A stretch of 64,000 bases of DNA from Bradyrhizobium sp. CCGB12 (GTDB lineage: Bacteria; Pseudomonadota; Alphaproteobacteria; Rhizobiales; Xanthobacteraceae), in NCBI RefSeq assembly GCF_024199845.1, contig NZ_JANADO010000001.1, positions 2,232,001-2,296,000 of the forward strand, given 5' to 3'. Below are positions 1 through 11,264 of the stretch, in pieces (position 1 is the first letter of the stretch; the number at the start of each line of letters is the position of its first letter). The notes under the pieces are model-generated. The model saw only the letters and a program-made list of their open reading frames with translations. It ran no database searches and was not told the DNA's origin. The position numbers and the translations under genes were made by a program.

Positions 1-1
1 C

Positions 2-466
2 AACAGTCTCGATACGCAGGTAAAGGACTCGCGTCCGACCGAGGATTCATCCGTCATCCGCAGGCGGCGCGTGTGCGTCGCCTGCGAATTCCGCTTCACC
101 ACCTTCGAACGCGTGCAGCTGCGCGAGCTCACGGTGATCAAGCGCAACGGCCGCCGCGTGCCGTTCGACCGCGACAAGCTGATGCGCTCGGTGTCGATCT
201 CCTTGCGCAAGCGGCAGGTCGAGCCTGAAAGGGTGGAGAAGATGGTCTCCACCATCGTGCGCGAGCTCGAGACCGGGGGCGAAGCCGAGATCTCGTCCGA
301 GGTGATCGGCGAGACCGTGATGGAGCATCTGCGCACGCTCGACGACGTCGCCTATGTGCGCTTCGCCTCCGTCTACCGCAATTTCCGCGAGGCCAAGGAT
401 TTTGCCGACGTGCTCGGCGAGCTCTCCGGTGAGGAGGAAGCGCGGCTCGCCGCGATCCGCAAATGA
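2..466 (+). CDS. nrdR: Transcriptional repressor NrdR (5' end cut by window)
   Basis: Zinc-ribbon/ATP-cone repressor of ribonucleotide reductase genes. The reading frame is open from base 2, so the true start and the first CxxC of the zinc ribbon lie upstream. The visible part has the second zinc-ribbon pair ([12 protein letters not shown]), then the ATP-cone beginning [16 protein letters not shown] and running through [17 protein letters not shown]. The final codons overlap the ribD start by 4 bp (ATGA), implying translational coupling. NrdR next to riboflavin genes is the usual alphaproteobacterial order. Identity is secure; only the start is missing. Confidence 0.95.
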   Translation, partial: NSLDTQVKDSRPTEDSSVIRRRRVCVACEFRFTTFERVQLRELTVIKRNGRRVPFDRDKLMRSVSISLRKRQVEPERVEKMVSTIVRELETGGEAEISSEVIGETVMEHLRTLDDVAYVRFASVYRNFREAKDFADVLGELSGEEEARLAAIRK

Positions 467-1611
467 TCTTCCGCATCCTGGAAGATCAGTTTGCGCACAA
501 GGCCCGCGAGGCCAAGGACGCCGATCTCCGCTTCATGCAGCTTGCGCTGGCGCTCGGGCGCCGTGGGCAGGGGCGCACCTGGCCCAATCCGGCCGTCGGT
601 GCTGTTATCGTCAAGGACGGCGTCATCGTCGGCCGCGGCTGGACGCAGCCCGGAGGACGGCCACATGGCGAGCCCGAGGCGTTGCGGCGGGCCGGCGAGG
701 CGGCGCGGGGCGCCACGCTCTATGTCACCTTGGAGCCGTGCTCGCATTTCGGCAAGTCGCCGCCTTGCGCCGATGCGGTGATCGCCGCCGGCATCAAGCG
801 GGTGGTGGCGGCGATCGAGGATCCCAATCCTGATGTCGCCGGCCAGGGCCATGCGCGCCTGCGCGCTGCCGGCATCACGGTGGACGTCGGTCTGTGCGCG
901 GCAGAGGCCGCATTCGATCATGCCGGACATTTCCGTCGCATCCAGGACAAGCGCCCGCATGTGATCCTGAAGCTTGCGATCTCGCCTGACGGCAAGATCG
1001 GCGCGGCCGGCGGCAAGCCGGTCGCGATCACGGGCGAGGCGGTGCGCGATCGCGTGCACCTGTTACGCGCGCAGAGCGACGCCATCCTGGTCGGCATCGG
1101 CACCGTGCTGGCGGACGATCCGCTTCTCACTTGCCGCCTGCCGGGCATGACGACGCGCTCGCCGGTGCGCGTGGTGCTCGATCAGAGCCTGCGCATTCCC
1201 GGCGCGAGCAAGCTTGTCCAAACCGCGCGCGAGACACCGCTCTGGGTGGTGAGTTCTGAGCTCGCCGAGGCCGCGGCCGCAACGCGGCTTGGGGCGGCCG
1301 GCGCGCAGATGTTGCGCGTGCCACAGGGCGGTGCATCGGGGCTCGATCTGCCGGCCGTGCTGCATGCTCTGGCCGAGAAAGGTATCACGCGGCTGATGGT
1401 GGAGGGCGGCAGCCGTGTTGCCGCGTCCTTCGTCTCGGCCGATCTCGTCGACGAGATCTGGCTGTTCCGCGGCGCGGAAGAGGTGGGCCCTAGCGGCGTC
1501 GATGCGCTCGATGCATTGCCCCTGTCGAAAATCACGCAGTCGCAGGCCTACAAGGTTCATGCTAGCGAGACATTCGACAAGGATACTCTCACCGTTTACG
1601 AGCGCGCGTAA
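463..1611 (+). CDS. ribD: Bifunctional riboflavin deaminase/reductase RibD
   Basis: Carries out two successive riboflavin steps from the GTP cyclohydrolase II product: deamination of the pyrimidine and NADPH reduction of the ribose side chain. The N-terminal cytidine-deaminase-like domain (about residues 20-165) has the zinc motifs PHGEPEAL (His/Glu; the usual HAE is HGE here) and [11 protein letters not shown]. The C-terminal DHFR-like reductase domain (about 165-382) begins [16 protein letters not shown] and holds [12 protein letters not shown]. Length, 382 aa, is normal. It overlaps nrdR by 4 bp and ribE by 1 bp, so the three are almost certainly one transcript. The N-terminal extension of about 20 aa is not seen in E. 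coli RibD. Confidence 0.95.
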   Translation: MIFRILEDQFAHKAREAKDADLRFMQLALALGRRGQGRTWPNPAVGAVIVKDGVIVGRGWTQPGGRPHGEPEALRRAGEAARGATLYVTLEPCSHFGKSPPCADAVIAAGIKRVVAAIEDPNPDVAGQGHARLRAAGITVDVGLCAAEAAFDHAGHFRRIQDKRPHVILKLAISPDGKIGAAGGKPVAITGEAVRDRVHLLRAQSDAILVGIGTVLADDPLLTCRLPGMTTRSPVRVVLDQSLRIPGASKLVQTARETPLWVVSSELAEAAAATRLGAAGAQMLRVPQGGASGLDLPAVLHALAEKGITRLMVEGGSRVAASFVSADLVDEIWLFRGAEEVGPSGVDALDALPLSKITQSQAYKVHASETFDKDTLTVYERA

Positions 1612-2222
1612 TGTTCACCGGCATTGTCACCGATATCGGCGAGATCGTCAGCTTCACGCCGACGGCGCAGGGGCAGCTGCACCGGCTGCGCATCGCCTGC
1701 CGCTATGACCAGACCACCATTGCCGACGGCGCCTCGATCGCCTGCAACGGCGTCTGCCTGACGGTGGTGGCATCCGGCGTCGAGGCAGGTAATACCTGGT
1801 TCGATATCGATGCGGCGGCAGAGACCCTGGCGCTGACGACCGCAAAGCGTTGGAAGATCGGCACGCGGCTCAATCTCGAGCGGGCGCTGAAAATCGGCGA
1901 CGAGCTCGGCGGCCATATTGTCGCCGGCCATGCCGATGGTGTCGCGACCCTCGTCAGTCGCGAGGACCTGCCCGACATGGCGCGGTTCGAGCTCTCGACG
2001 ACGCGCGAGCTGGCGCGCTTCATCGCGACCAAGGGCTCGATCACGCTCGACGGCGTCTCGCTGACGGTCAATACCGTGAAGGATGTGACCTTTTCGGTCT
2101 TGATCATCCCGCACACGCTGACGGTGACAACGATCGGCGGTTGGAAGGCCGGCGACGAGGTCAATATCGAGGTCGACCTGATGGCCCGCTACGCGGCGCG
2201 GCTGACGGAAATGACGGCGTAG
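1611..2222 (+). CDS. ribE: Riboflavin synthase, alpha subunit
   Basis: Dismutates two 6,7-dimethyl-8-ribityllumazine molecules into riboflavin and the pyrimidine precursor. It begins with the hallmark [12 protein letters not shown], and shows the duplicated lumazine-binding barrel: repeat 1 around GASIACNGVCLTVV, repeat 2 around KGSITLDGVSLTVN, with GGHIVAGHADGV between them. At 203 aa it is full length. The ATG shares one base with the ribD stop codon. The product of ribH just downstream is its substrate, so the pathway's last two steps are adjacent although a palindromic repeat separates the genes. Confidence 0.95.
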   Translation: MFTGIVTDIGEIVSFTPTAQGQLHRLRIACRYDQTTIADGASIACNGVCLTVVASGVEAGNTWFDIDAAAETLALTTAKRWKIGTRLNLERALKIGDELGGHIVAGHADGVATLVSREDLPDMARFELSTTRELARFIATKGSITLDGVSLTVNTVKDVTFSVLIIPHTLTVTTIGGWKAGDEVNIEVDLMARYAARLTEMTA

Positions 2223-2224
2223 CC

Positions 2225-2305
2225 GTCATTCCGGGGCGATGCGGAGCATCGAACCCGGAATCTCGAGATTCCGGGTCTGGCGCTCGTGCGCCATCCCGGA
2301 ATGAC
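2225..2305. repeat. Dispersed palindromic repeat, GTCATTCCGGGG class
   Basis: The ends GTCATTCCGGG and CCCGGAATGAC are inverted and enclose two inner hairpins (GATGC..GCATC and CCCGGAATCTCGAGATTCCGGG). A second copy with the same ends is at 44331-44427. It fills most of the ribE-ribH gap, leaving no room for an FMN riboswitch there. Confidence 0.8.
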
Positions 2306-2371
2306 AGTTCTAGCTTGGCTTACCCTCTGTCGGCGACTACATAACGCGCCGACCACTGTAGAACGGATTTA

Positions 2372-2866
2372 ATGATGGCAGACGCGCGGCGCGCCCCCCT
2401 GAAGGACCAGACCGACATTTCCGGCGCACGGGCGCTGATCGTCGAGGCGCGGTTCTATGATGATCTCCAGGACGCGCTTCTCGACGGCGCGGTCGCAGAG
2501 CTGAAGGCGGCCGGTCTGGCGCATGACGTCATCACGGTTCCGGGCGCGCTGGAGATTCCGGCGGCGGTCGCCATCGCGATCGATGCGGCCGCGGCGAACG
2601 GCAGGCCCTATGACGCGGTGATCGCGCTCGGCTGCGTCATCCGCGGTGACACCATTCATTTCGAGATCGTCTCGCAGGAATCCTCCCGCGCGCTGATGGA
2701 CCTTGCGGTGGCGCGGAAGCTGCCGCTCGGCAACGGCATCCTCACCGTCAACACGGAGGCGCAGGCCTGGGCGCGGGCACGCGCCAGCGAGCTCAACAAG
2801 GGCGGCGATGCCGCGCGCGCCGCGCTTGCGATGCTGCGCATCAAACGCCGCCTGGCGCAGGCCTGA
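2372..2866 (+). CDS. ribH: 6,7-dimethyl-8-ribityllumazine synthase
   Basis: Condenses the ribitylamino-pyrimidine with 3,4-dihydroxybutanone phosphate to give lumazine, the substrate of RibE. Family signatures are VPGALEIP (substrate loop), [16 protein letters not shown] with the catalytic-region histidine, and the C-terminal [11 protein letters not shown] helix. ATG codons at 2372 and 2375 are adjacent; either could be used. At about 164 aa the length is standard. nusB follows after only 3 bases, so ribH-nusB is an operon, as in many proteobacteria. Confidence 0.95.
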   Translation: MMADARRAPLKDQTDISGARALIVEARFYDDLQDALLDGAVAELKAAGLAHDVITVPGALEIPAAVAIAIDAAAANGRPYDAVIALGCVIRGDTIHFEIVSQESSRALMDLAVARKLPLGNGILTVNTEAQAWARARASELNKGGDAARAALAMLRIKRRLAQA

Positions 2867-2869
2867 GCC

Positions 2870-3367
2870 ATGGCCGACAACACCAAAAAGCCGGCAGGTG
2901 CTACCGAGAAGAAGGCGAACCGCCGCGGTGCGGCGCGGCTTGCGGCCGTGCAGGCGCTGTACCAGATGGACATTGCCGGCGCCGGCATCAACGACATCTT
3001 CGCCGAGTTCGAAAGCCACTGGCTCGGCAACGAGGTGGAGGGCGACACGTACCTGCCGGCGGAGGCCGCATTCTTCCGCGATGTGGTCTCGGGCGTCGTG
3101 CGCGACCAGAAGAAGCTCGATCCGCTGATCGACGAGGCGCTGTCGAAGGGCTGGCCCTTGAAGCGGATCGAGGCGATCCTGCGTGCGGTATTGCGAGCCG
3201 GGGCGTACGAATTGGAGCACCGCAAGGACGTGCCGGGCCGTGTCGTCGTCTCCGAATATGTCGACGTCGCCAACGCCTTCGTGGATCGCGAGGAGACCGG
3301 CATGGTGAATGCGGTGCTCGACCAGATCGGCCGCCAGTTTCGCGGCGACGAGTTCGGGCGGGGGTAA
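2870..3367 (+). CDS. nusB: Transcription antitermination protein NusB
   Basis: All-helical RNA-binding protein that, with NusE (S10), recognises boxA and prevents early termination of rRNA transcripts. After a basic N-terminus (residues 1-20, rich in Lys/Arg/Asn) come the typical RGAARLAAVQALYQMDIAG helix, then AIEAILRAVLRAGAYEL and VVSEYVDVANAFV, ending in MVNAVLDQI. Full length at 165 aa. It lies directly downstream of ribH and upstream of thiL, a common ribH-nusB-thiL order. Confidence 0.95.
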   Translation: MADNTKKPAGATEKKANRRGAARLAAVQALYQMDIAGAGINDIFAEFESHWLGNEVEGDTYLPAEAAFFRDVVSGVVRDQKKLDPLIDEALSKGWPLKRIEAILRAVLRAGAYELEHRKDVPGRVVVSEYVDVANAFVDREETGMVNAVLDQIGRQFRGDEFGRG

Positions 3368-3414
3368 ACTGAGATGATGACCTCCGCCGTAGCCGTTACC
3401 CCCGCGCAATGGCG

Positions 3415-3541
3415 AAGCCATTGTCGGTGGAAGTGCCGGAGCGAAGCGGAGGCCTTGAAGGGCGGCGGCGTGCCGCTGAGGTCGGACCTCGGCCGTGCAT
3501 CCTTCGAGGCTCGCAAGGGCTCGCACCTCAGGATGACGGGT
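3415..3541. repeat. Degenerate dispersed repeat between nusB and thiL
   Basis: Low-complexity intergenic segment ending CCTCAGGATGACGG, a sequence typical of intergenic repeats in this genus (seen as GTCATCCTGAGG on the other strand), with inner inverted parts such as CTGAGGTCGGACCTCGG. It is open in the thiL frame, creating a spurious 47-residue extension if translation is started at 3409. Class assignment is from recall; no second copy lies in this window. Confidence 0.45.
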
Positions 3542-3549
3542 CTGCTGTT

Positions 3550-4551
3550 GTGACGCAGGACAAAAAACAGATATCCGCCGAAGACTCCCTCATCGCGCGC
3601 TATTTCAAGCCGCTGGCGACCGATCCCGGCGCGTTCGGGCTGGTCGATGACGCCGCCGTGCTCTCCTCATCCGGCGAGGACATCGTCGTCACCACCGACG
3701 CCGTCGTCGAGGGCGTGCACTATCTTGCCACCGATCCGCCTGACACCATTGCGCGCAAGGCGCTGCGGGTGAACCTGTCCGATCTCGCGGCCAAGGGCGC
3801 GGTGCCGGCCGGCTTCGTGCTGACGCTGGCGCTGCGGAACAGGGAGGATGCCTGGCTCAGGCCGTTTGCAGATGCGCTCGGCGAGGACGCAAAGGCCTTC
3901 TTATGTCCGCTGCTCGGCGGCGACACAGTCTCGACCCCCGGACCGCAGATGATCTCCATCACGGCCTTCGGCCGCGTGCCGCGGGGACGGATGGTCGGCC
4001 GTATCGGCGCGCGGCCGGGCGACCGTATTCTGGTGACGGGCACGATCGGGGACGCCGCGCTCGGCCTCGATGTGCTCACGGGCGGCGCCGCTGCTGCGGC
4101 GATCGCGTCCGACCCGCAGGCGCAGGAGATGCTAGTCTCGCGCTACCGCATTCCGCAGCCGCGCAACGTGTTGGCGCCAGCCGTGCGCGACCATGCGACC
4201 GCCGCGATGGATGTCTCCGACGGGCTCGCCGGCGACCTGACGAAACTCTGTGCGGCGTCACGGGTCTCGGCTACGGTCGACGTGTCGAGCGTGCCGCTCT
4301 CCGCCGCGGCGGCAAGCCTGATCACCCGCAACGCTGTTTGCGTCGAGACGCTGCTGGCCGGTGGCGACGATTACGAGGTGCTGTGCACCGTTCCGCCGGC
4401 GCAAAGCGATGCGCTGATTGCCTCGGGCCGGGTGGCCGGCCTTGCCGTCACGGCAATCGGCACGATCGTCGCGGGCCATGAGCGGCCGCGCTTCCTGGAC
4501 GGGCAGGGGCAGGAACTGACTTTGAAGCGCCTTTCGTACAGCCACTTTTAG
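3550..4551 (+). CDS. thiL: Thiamine-monophosphate kinase
   Basis: ATP-dependent phosphorylation of thiamine monophosphate to thiamine diphosphate, the last step of cofactor synthesis. The core begins TQDKKQISAEDSLIARYFKPL and has the PurM/AIRS-type motifs GLVDDAAVL, VVTTDAVVEGVHY, NLSDLAAKGA, LLGGDTVS and MDVSDGLAGDLTKL. The start chosen is the GTG at 3550, because upstream in-frame sequence from 3409 is a repeat and lacks family resemblance; the resulting 334 aa matches ThiL length. No thiamine riboswitch is visible in front of it, consistent with cotranscription from ribH-nusB. Confidence 0.93.
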   Translation: MTQDKKQISAEDSLIARYFKPLATDPGAFGLVDDAAVLSSSGEDIVVTTDAVVEGVHYLATDPPDTIARKALRVNLSDLAAKGAVPAGFVLTLALRNREDAWLRPFADALGEDAKAFLCPLLGGDTVSTPGPQMISITAFGRVPRGRMVGRIGARPGDRILVTGTIGDAALGLDVLTGGAAAAAIASDPQAQEMLVSRYRIPQPRNVLAPAVRDHATAAMDVSDGLAGDLTKLCAASRVSATVDVSSVPLSAAAASLITRNAVCVETLLAGGDDYEVLCTVPPAQSDALIASGRVAGLAVTAIGTIVAGHERPRFLDGQGQELTLKRLSYSHF

Positions 4552-4788
4552 GAATGGCTCCAAACCGGCGCCCAGGCACTCAAGGCTCGGCCTAAATACC
4601 TGCCGAGATCGGCTGTTTCGGCCTCATCCGGCGTTGCACCATCAAAATGAATTTGGCAAGCTTGTGACCGACTAGGGCCACACCTTCGTGCAAGGGGCGG
4701 CCCTGTTCAACATAAGGGCGCCGCACCGCGTGACGGAAAACAAAAGGCGCCGGGGGTACGTACATCAAGGATCTGAGGCAAAAATCAC

Positions 4789-6909
<2,121 letters not shown>

Positions 6910-6930
6910 GCAGCGTCGACGACACAAGAC

Positions 6931-6961
6931 AAACCCCGCGGCGGAGCCGCGGGGTTTTTGT
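6931..6961 (+). terminator. Rho-independent terminator of hppA
   Basis: Perfect 12-bp stem AAACCCCGCGGC / GCCGCGGGGTTT with a 3-base loop, running into a T run, 22 bases after the hppA stop. Confidence 0.93.
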
Positions 6962-6987
6962 TTGACTGGATTAAACGCTCTCACCTC

Positions 6988-7073
6988 GTCATTGCGAGGA
7001 GCTCTTGCGACGAAGCAATCCAGGGTCTCTCTGCGGAAAGATTCTGGATTGCTTCGCTACGCTCGCAATGACG
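6988..7073. repeat. Dispersed palindromic repeat, GTCATTGCGAG class (copy 1)
   Basis: Ends GTCATTGCGAG and CTCGCAATGAC are inverted; inside are CGAAGCAATCCAG and CTGGATTGCTTCG. Further copies occur at 46457-46541 and, split by an insertion sequence, at 54053-55188. It sits between the convergent hppA and solute-binding protein genes. Confidence 0.88.
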
Positions 7074-7083
7074 GGGGCGATGG

Positions 7084-8085
7084 CTATTGCACGTCCATCT
7101 GCAGGCCTTCCTTCTGGATGATGCCGGCGAACTTCTTCGTCTCGGCGTCCACGAAGGCGGAGAACTGCTCGGGCGTGCCGTAATCGGCGCGGGCGCCCAT
7201 GGCGGCTATGTTCTTCTTGACATCGTCGCGCTCGAGCATCGCCTTGACCTGGAGATTGAGCGCGTTCAGCACCTCGGGTGAGACCCCCTTCGGCAGGAAG
7301 ACGGAGAACCACGACGATACGTCGAAGTTCGCCAGCTCCGGCGCGCTCTCGCGCATGGTCGGCAGGTTCGGCGCGAGCTCGCTGCGCTCGGTCGTGGTGA
7401 CGCAGAGGCCATTGAGCGTGCCGTTCTGCACCTGCGGCAGGCTCGGATAGAGATTGTCGAACAGGATCTGGATGTCGCCGGCGAGCGCGGCCTGAAGTGC
7501 GGGGCCGGCGCCGCGGAACGGAATGTGGGTCATCTTCAGCCCGGTGAGCTGGAGAAACCAGGCGCCGGTGAGGTGAGGGCTCTGGCCGACGCCGGAGGAG
7601 GCGTAGCTGAGCTTGTCCGGATTGGCTTTCAGGTATGCGATCAGCTCGGCGATCGACTTGATGCCGGTCTTCGGATGCGCCGAGACGATGTTCGGAATCC
7701 GTATCATGTTGGAGACCGGCTGAAGCTGGTCCGGCTTGTAGGTGAGGTTCTTGAAGATGCTGTAGGCGATCGCGTTCGGCCCCGGATTGCCGACCAGGAT
7801 GGTGTGACCATCAGGCTTGGCGCGGACCACCTCGGCCGTGCCGATCGTGCCGCCGCCGCCCGAGCGGTTTTCCACGACGGCCGACTGACCCCAGGCGGTT
7901 TGCAGATGGGCGGCCAGGAGCCGGCCCATGACGTCGGTCGAGCCGCCGGCTGCCGCCGGCACAACGAGGCGAACGTTCTCGGTAGGCTTCCAGTCGGCCA
8001 GGCTTGAGCGTGGCAGGATCGCTGCGGCCGAGAGACCGGCAGCGCCAGCGAGCACATGACGACGGGACAGAAATTTCTTGGGCAC
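7084..8085 (-). CDS. Bug-family (TctC-type) tripartite tricarboxylate transporter substrate-binding protein
   Basis: Periplasmic binding protein of the kind that feeds TctAB carriers or acts as an orphan receptor. The start is taken as GTG 8085, giving a twin-arginine-like export signal (KKFLSRRHVLAGAAGLSAAAI) and about 333 residues; an upstream in-frame start adds 20 residues without support. Family motifs are RLVVPAAAGGSTDVMGRLLA, VENRSGGGGTIGTAEVVRAKPDGHT and PFRGAGPALQAALAGDIQ. No TctA or TctB gene is nearby, so it is an orphan; many Bradyrhizobium and Bordetella genomes carry dozens. Ligand unknown. Confidence 0.9.
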   Translation of the reverse strand: MPKKFLSRRHVLAGAAGLSAAAILPRSSLADWKPTENVRLVVPAAAGGSTDVMGRLLAAHLQTAWGQSAVVENRSGGGGTIGTAEVVRAKPDGHTILVGNPGPNAIAYSIFKNLTYKPDQLQPVSNMIRIPNIVSAHPKTGIKSIAELIAYLKANPDKLSYASSGVGQSPHLTGAWFLQLTGLKMTHIPFRGAGPALQAALAGDIQILFDNLYPSLPQVQNGTLNGLCVTTTERSELAPNLPTMRESAPELANFDVSSWFSVFLPKGVSPEVLNALNLQVKAMLERDDVKKNIAAMGARADYGTPEQFSAFVDAETKKFAGIIQKEGLQMDVQ

Positions 8086-8202
8086 GAATCCACTCCCTGC
8101 TTCTTGTTTTGCAGGGAGCGTAGGGAACCCGGCACGTGACGGCAAGCCGCACGCAGGGCCAAGGGCCGCGCGGAGGGCGGCACGACGCCGCAGGCTGAAT
8201 GC

Positions 8203-8688
8203 TCAGTTAAAGCTGAGCAGCTTGAACAGCGGCGTGAGGTAGCTCATCTCCTGGCCCGACGTCGGCGTGGTGCGGCTGATGAAGTCGAAGATCTTGCCGT
8301 CCTGGAGGCCGTAATTCGCCAGCCGGCGCACGCGCCGGTTCTTGTCGAAATAGATCGCGATCACACGCTGGTCGACCACCTTCTGGTTCATGAAGGCGAC
8401 CATCCGCTCCGAGCGCTGCGAGATGTAGTAGAACACCTCGCCGTCGAGGGTTGCGACGGTGGAGGGCGTACCCATCACGATCAGCACCTGGTCCTGGCTT
8501 GCACCGATCGGAATCTGCTCCAGCGCGCCGGGCGGCAGGATGTAACCCTTCTGGAATTGCTCACCGGTGCAGCCCGCAAGCGCTGCACCGACGAGGGTCG
8601 CGGCCGCGAGCATGCGCAAGCTGCGCCAGCGTGCATGAAGGCCGCGCCGCTTGTCAGCGCGCAGGCTGGTCTGGTTCGTTATCGTCAT
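8203..8688 (-). CDS. bamE: Outer-membrane assembly lipoprotein BamE (SmpA/OmlA)
   Basis: Small lipoprotein of the BAM complex that inserts beta-barrel proteins into the outer membrane. Start ATG 8688 gives a basic N-terminus, a hydrophobic stretch (MLAAATLVGAALAGC) and the lipobox ALAGC with the lipidated Cys near residue 40. The SmpA/OmlA domain follows: GYILPPGALEQIPIGASQDQ, MGTPST, EVFYYISQ. Alphaproteobacterial BamE typically has this length (about 160 aa). It is divergent from the downstream bc1-chaperone gene, a common Rhizobiales arrangement. Confidence 0.9.
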   Translation of the reverse strand: MTITNQTSLRADKRRGLHARWRSLRMLAAATLVGAALAGCTGEQFQKGYILPPGALEQIPIGASQDQVLIVMGTPSTVATLDGEVFYYISQRSERMVAFMNQKVVDQRVIAIYFDKNRRVRRLANYGLQDGKIFDFISRTTPTSGQEMSYLTPLFKLLSFN

Positions 8689-8786
8689 TGCGGAACTGAT
8701 TCCGTCCCCTTGCGTCGCGCGAGGCGCTGAAGTACCGGGCGGAGGCTCTGAATGCAACACGCGCGCGCCCGCTTGCGGAAACCACA

Positions 8787-9338
8787 ATGCTTTGGCCGTT
8801 CAATCACTTCAGAAAACCCCGGCTAGCCCCGCGCGGCACCATTGAGGCCATCTATGGCATGATCGTGACGCAGGCGCGAGAACCCATATTTTACCGTGAC
8901 TTGGGCGTGCCGGATACGGTTAACGGGCGTTTCGACCTGTTGCTGCTGCATCTCTGGCTGCTGCTGCGCCGCCTGCGTACCGCCCAGGGCGCCACGGAAC
9001 TGTCTCAGGCGCTGTTCGACCGCTTCTGCGAGGACATGGACGACAATCTGCGCGAGATGGGCGTGGGCGACCAGACCGTGCCGAAGCGGATGCGGGCGTT
9101 CGGCGAGGCCTTTTACGGTCGCGTCCAGGCTTATGACCAGGCCTTGGAAGGCGGCGGCGAGGCGCTGGCGTCGGCGATCTGCAAGAATATCTTGAACGGG
9201 ACCGGCATGGATCAGGCGCAGAGGCTCGCGGCCTATGCCCGGGCCACGGAAGCCGATCTCGGCCGGGCCGATGAGGCCGCGCTCTTGCGCGCGTCCTTTA
9301 GGTTTCCTCCGGCCCTCCCAGAGGATGTGACGCGATGA
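8787..9338 (+). CDS. Ubiquinol-cytochrome c reductase chaperone (CBP3 family)
   Basis: Bacterial homologue of mitochondrial Cbp3, which helps cytochrome b enter the bc1 complex. Family sequence is clear: IEAIYGMIVTQAREPIFYRDLGVPDTVNGRFDLLLLHLWLLLRRL, then LFDRFCEDMDDNLREMGVGD and KRMRAFGEAFYGRV. 183 aa is normal for the bacterial form. The stop overlaps the start of the following YceD-like gene by 4 bp, so they are cotranscribed. It faces away from bamE. Confidence 0.9.
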   Translation: MLWPFNHFRKPRLAPRGTIEAIYGMIVTQAREPIFYRDLGVPDTVNGRFDLLLLHLWLLLRRLRTAQGATELSQALFDRFCEDMDDNLREMGVGDQTVPKRMRAFGEAFYGRVQAYDQALEGGGEALASAICKNILNGTGMDQAQRLAAYARATEADLGRADEAALLRASFRFPPALPEDVTR

Positions 9339-9904
9339 GCCGACCAACGACCGGATCCGGGCCCGATCCCTGGCGGGCGTCCGTCATCGTGGCGCAGATC
9401 CCCGACACTGGTCTGCATCGCGAACTCGAGGCCTCCGCGGCCGAACGGCAGGCCATGGCCGAAATCGCCGGCCTGCGGGAGGTCCTGTCCGCCCAAGCCA
9501 CCTTCGATGTCGTGCCGAAAAGCGGCGGGCGGGTCCAGGTCACGGGACTGGTCCGCGGCCGGATCGGCCAGACCTGCGTTGTCACGCTCGATCCGATTGA
9601 GAGCGAGATCGAGGAGGAGGTGGACCTGATGTTCGCGCCCGAGGCCGAGGCGCGCCGCCTGGCCGACCTGATCGAGGAGGGGCAGGACGGTGAGGGGCCG
9701 CCTGATGTCGCCGACCCTCCGGAGGCGATCGTCAACGGCATCATCGACCTCGGCCGTCTTGCCACTGACGCGCTGTTCCTGGCGATCGATCCCTATCCGC
9801 GCAAGGAGGGGGCCGTGTTTGAGGCGGAGGTCATCGCTCCCGATCCGGAGGACCATCCGTTCGCAGCGCTCAAGGCACTTCAGGACAGGAAGAAGCGCAA
9901 ATAG
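9335..9904 (+). CDS. YceD/DUF177-family protein
   Basis: Conserved protein whose homologues in plants and bacteria are linked to 23S rRNA accumulation; in many bacteria the gene precedes rpmF and plsX. Here it precedes plsX, without rpmF between. The DUF177 core is visible as VTGLVRGRIGQTCVVTLDPIESEIEEEVDLMF and the acidic PPEAIVNGIIDLGRLATDALFLAIDPYPRKEG. Basic tail DRKKRK. 189 aa. Overlap with the upstream chaperone gene supports one mRNA. The 298 bp that follow before plsX contain only a short GC-rich inverted repeat (GCGCCC..GGGCGC near 10091-10108). Confidence 0.85.
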   Translation: MSRPTTGSGPDPWRASVIVAQIPDTGLHRELEASAAERQAMAEIAGLREVLSAQATFDVVPKSGGRVQVTGLVRGRIGQTCVVTLDPIESEIEEEVDLMFAPEAEARRLADLIEEGQDGEGPPDVADPPEAIVNGIIDLGRLATDALFLAIDPYPRKEGAVFEAEVIAPDPEDHPFAALKALQDRKKRK

Positions 9905-10202
9905 CTGGGCATTTCCGGCTCGACTGCCTGGGACGGGACGCGAGCCGTTTGCGGCGATGGTTTGAAGAGCGGTTGTATCCGTTTGATTTCAATGTGTTTC
10001 TTGCTAGCTCATCGATCCCGCTCGCGGATCGTCCTGAATGCAAAAGGCTGGGGGCAAGAGGTTGTTTCGGGGTAACAAAACGCTATTGTCGCGCCCCGGT
10101 CCGGGCGCGGCGTCGCGCCTGACCGGTCGCCATGTTCGTGGCGAACCCATTTTGCGGCCCCGCTAGTTCGAGACCGCACCAGACCAGGTTTCCAGGACTT
10201 TC

Positions 10203-11264
10203 ATGCCAAGCAAGGTTCGTATCGCGCTGGACGCCATGGGGGGCGATGTCGGCCCCGCCGTGGTCATTCCGGGCGCGGCCATCTCGCTTGGCAGGCACCG
10301 CGACAGCGAATTCCTGCTGGTCGGCGACCGCGCCAGGATCGAGCCGGAGCTCGAACAGCACCCCGCGCTCAAGGCCGCCTCGACGATCATTCATACCGAC
10401 GTCGCCGTCAGCATGCATGACAAGCCGAGCCAGGCGCTGCGGCGCGGCCGCAAGACCTCCTCGATGTGGCTCGCGATCGATGCTGTGAAGAAGGGCGAGG
10501 CGGATGTCGCGATCTCCGCCGGCAATACCGGCGCGCTGATGGCGATGGCGCGATTCCACCTGCGCACGCTGCCGGGCATCGACCGGCCTGCCATCTCCGG
10601 GATATGGCCGACCAGGCGCGGCGAGTCCGTCGTGCTCGACCTCGGCGCCACCATCGGCGGTGACGCGCACCATCTGGTATCGCTCGCGCTCATGGGCGCG
10701 GCGATGGCCAGCGTGTTGTTCGACAAGAAGCGGCCCACGGTCGGCCTGCTCAATATCGGGGCCGAGGAGATCAAGGGGCACGAGGAGATCCGCGAGGCCA
10801 GCGAGATCCTCCGCGCGAGGAACCTGCCGGAGCTCGACTATATCGGCTTCGTCGAGGGCGACGGCATCGGCAAGGGGCTGGCCGACGTCATCGTCACCGA
10901 GGGCTTCAGCGGCAACATCGCACTGAAGGCTGCCGAGGGAACCGCGCGCCAGATGGCGGAATTACTCCGCAACGAGATGCAGCGGAGCTGGCTGTCCAAG
11001 CTCGGCTATCTCTTCGCGCGCAGCGCCTTCCAGGCCCTGCGCGACAAGATGGACCCGAACAAGTCCAACGGCGGCGTGTTCCTGGGTCTGAAAGGACTGG
11101 TTGTCAAAAGCCACGGCGGAATCAGCGCCGAAGGCTTTGCCTATGCGATCGATGTTGGCTATGAGATGGCTCACTACGATCTCCTGAACAAGATCAATCA
11201 GATGCTCAACCGCGAGGGTGGTGCACTCAGTTCCGTGCAGGCCGCGCAGGAGGCTGTTTCGTGA
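10203..11264 (+). CDS. plsX: Phosphate acyltransferase PlsX
   Basis: Makes acyl-phosphate from acyl-ACP for glycerophospholipid synthesis (partner PlsY). Family landmarks: [20 protein letters not shown] at the N-terminus, [23 protein letters not shown]-type segment ([13 protein letters not shown]), [17 protein letters not shown] and [24 protein letters not shown]. 353 aa, full length. The stop overlaps fabH by 4 bp (GTGA), the classic plsX-fabH pair linking phospholipid and fatty acid initiation. Confidence 0.96.
   Translation: MPSKVRIALDAMGGDVGPAVVIPGAAISLGRHRDSEFLLVGDRARIEPELEQHPALKAASTIIHTDVAVSMHDKPSQALRRGRKTSSMWLAIDAVKKGEADVAISAGNTGALMAMARFHLRTLPGIDRPAISGIWPTRRGESVVLDLGATIGGDAHHLVSLALMGAAMASVLFDKKRPTVGLLNIGAEEIKGHEEIREASEILRARNLPELDYIGFVEGDGIGKGLADVIVTEGFSGNIALKAAEGTARQMAELLRNEMQRSWLSKLGYLFARSAFQALRDKMDPNKSNGGVFLGLKGLVVKSHGGISAEGFAYAIDVGYEMAHYDLLNKINQMLNREGGALSSVQAAQEAVS

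Noticed and set aside
2223..2371. Possible FMN riboswitch upstream of ribH
   Set aside because: The gap is almost filled by a palindromic repeat and none of the RFN element's conserved stems can be drawn.
9905..10202. Missing rpmF between the YceD-like gene and plsX
   Set aside because: No L32-like coding sequence is present, but in alphaproteobacteria rpmF is often located elsewhere, so this is not remarkable.
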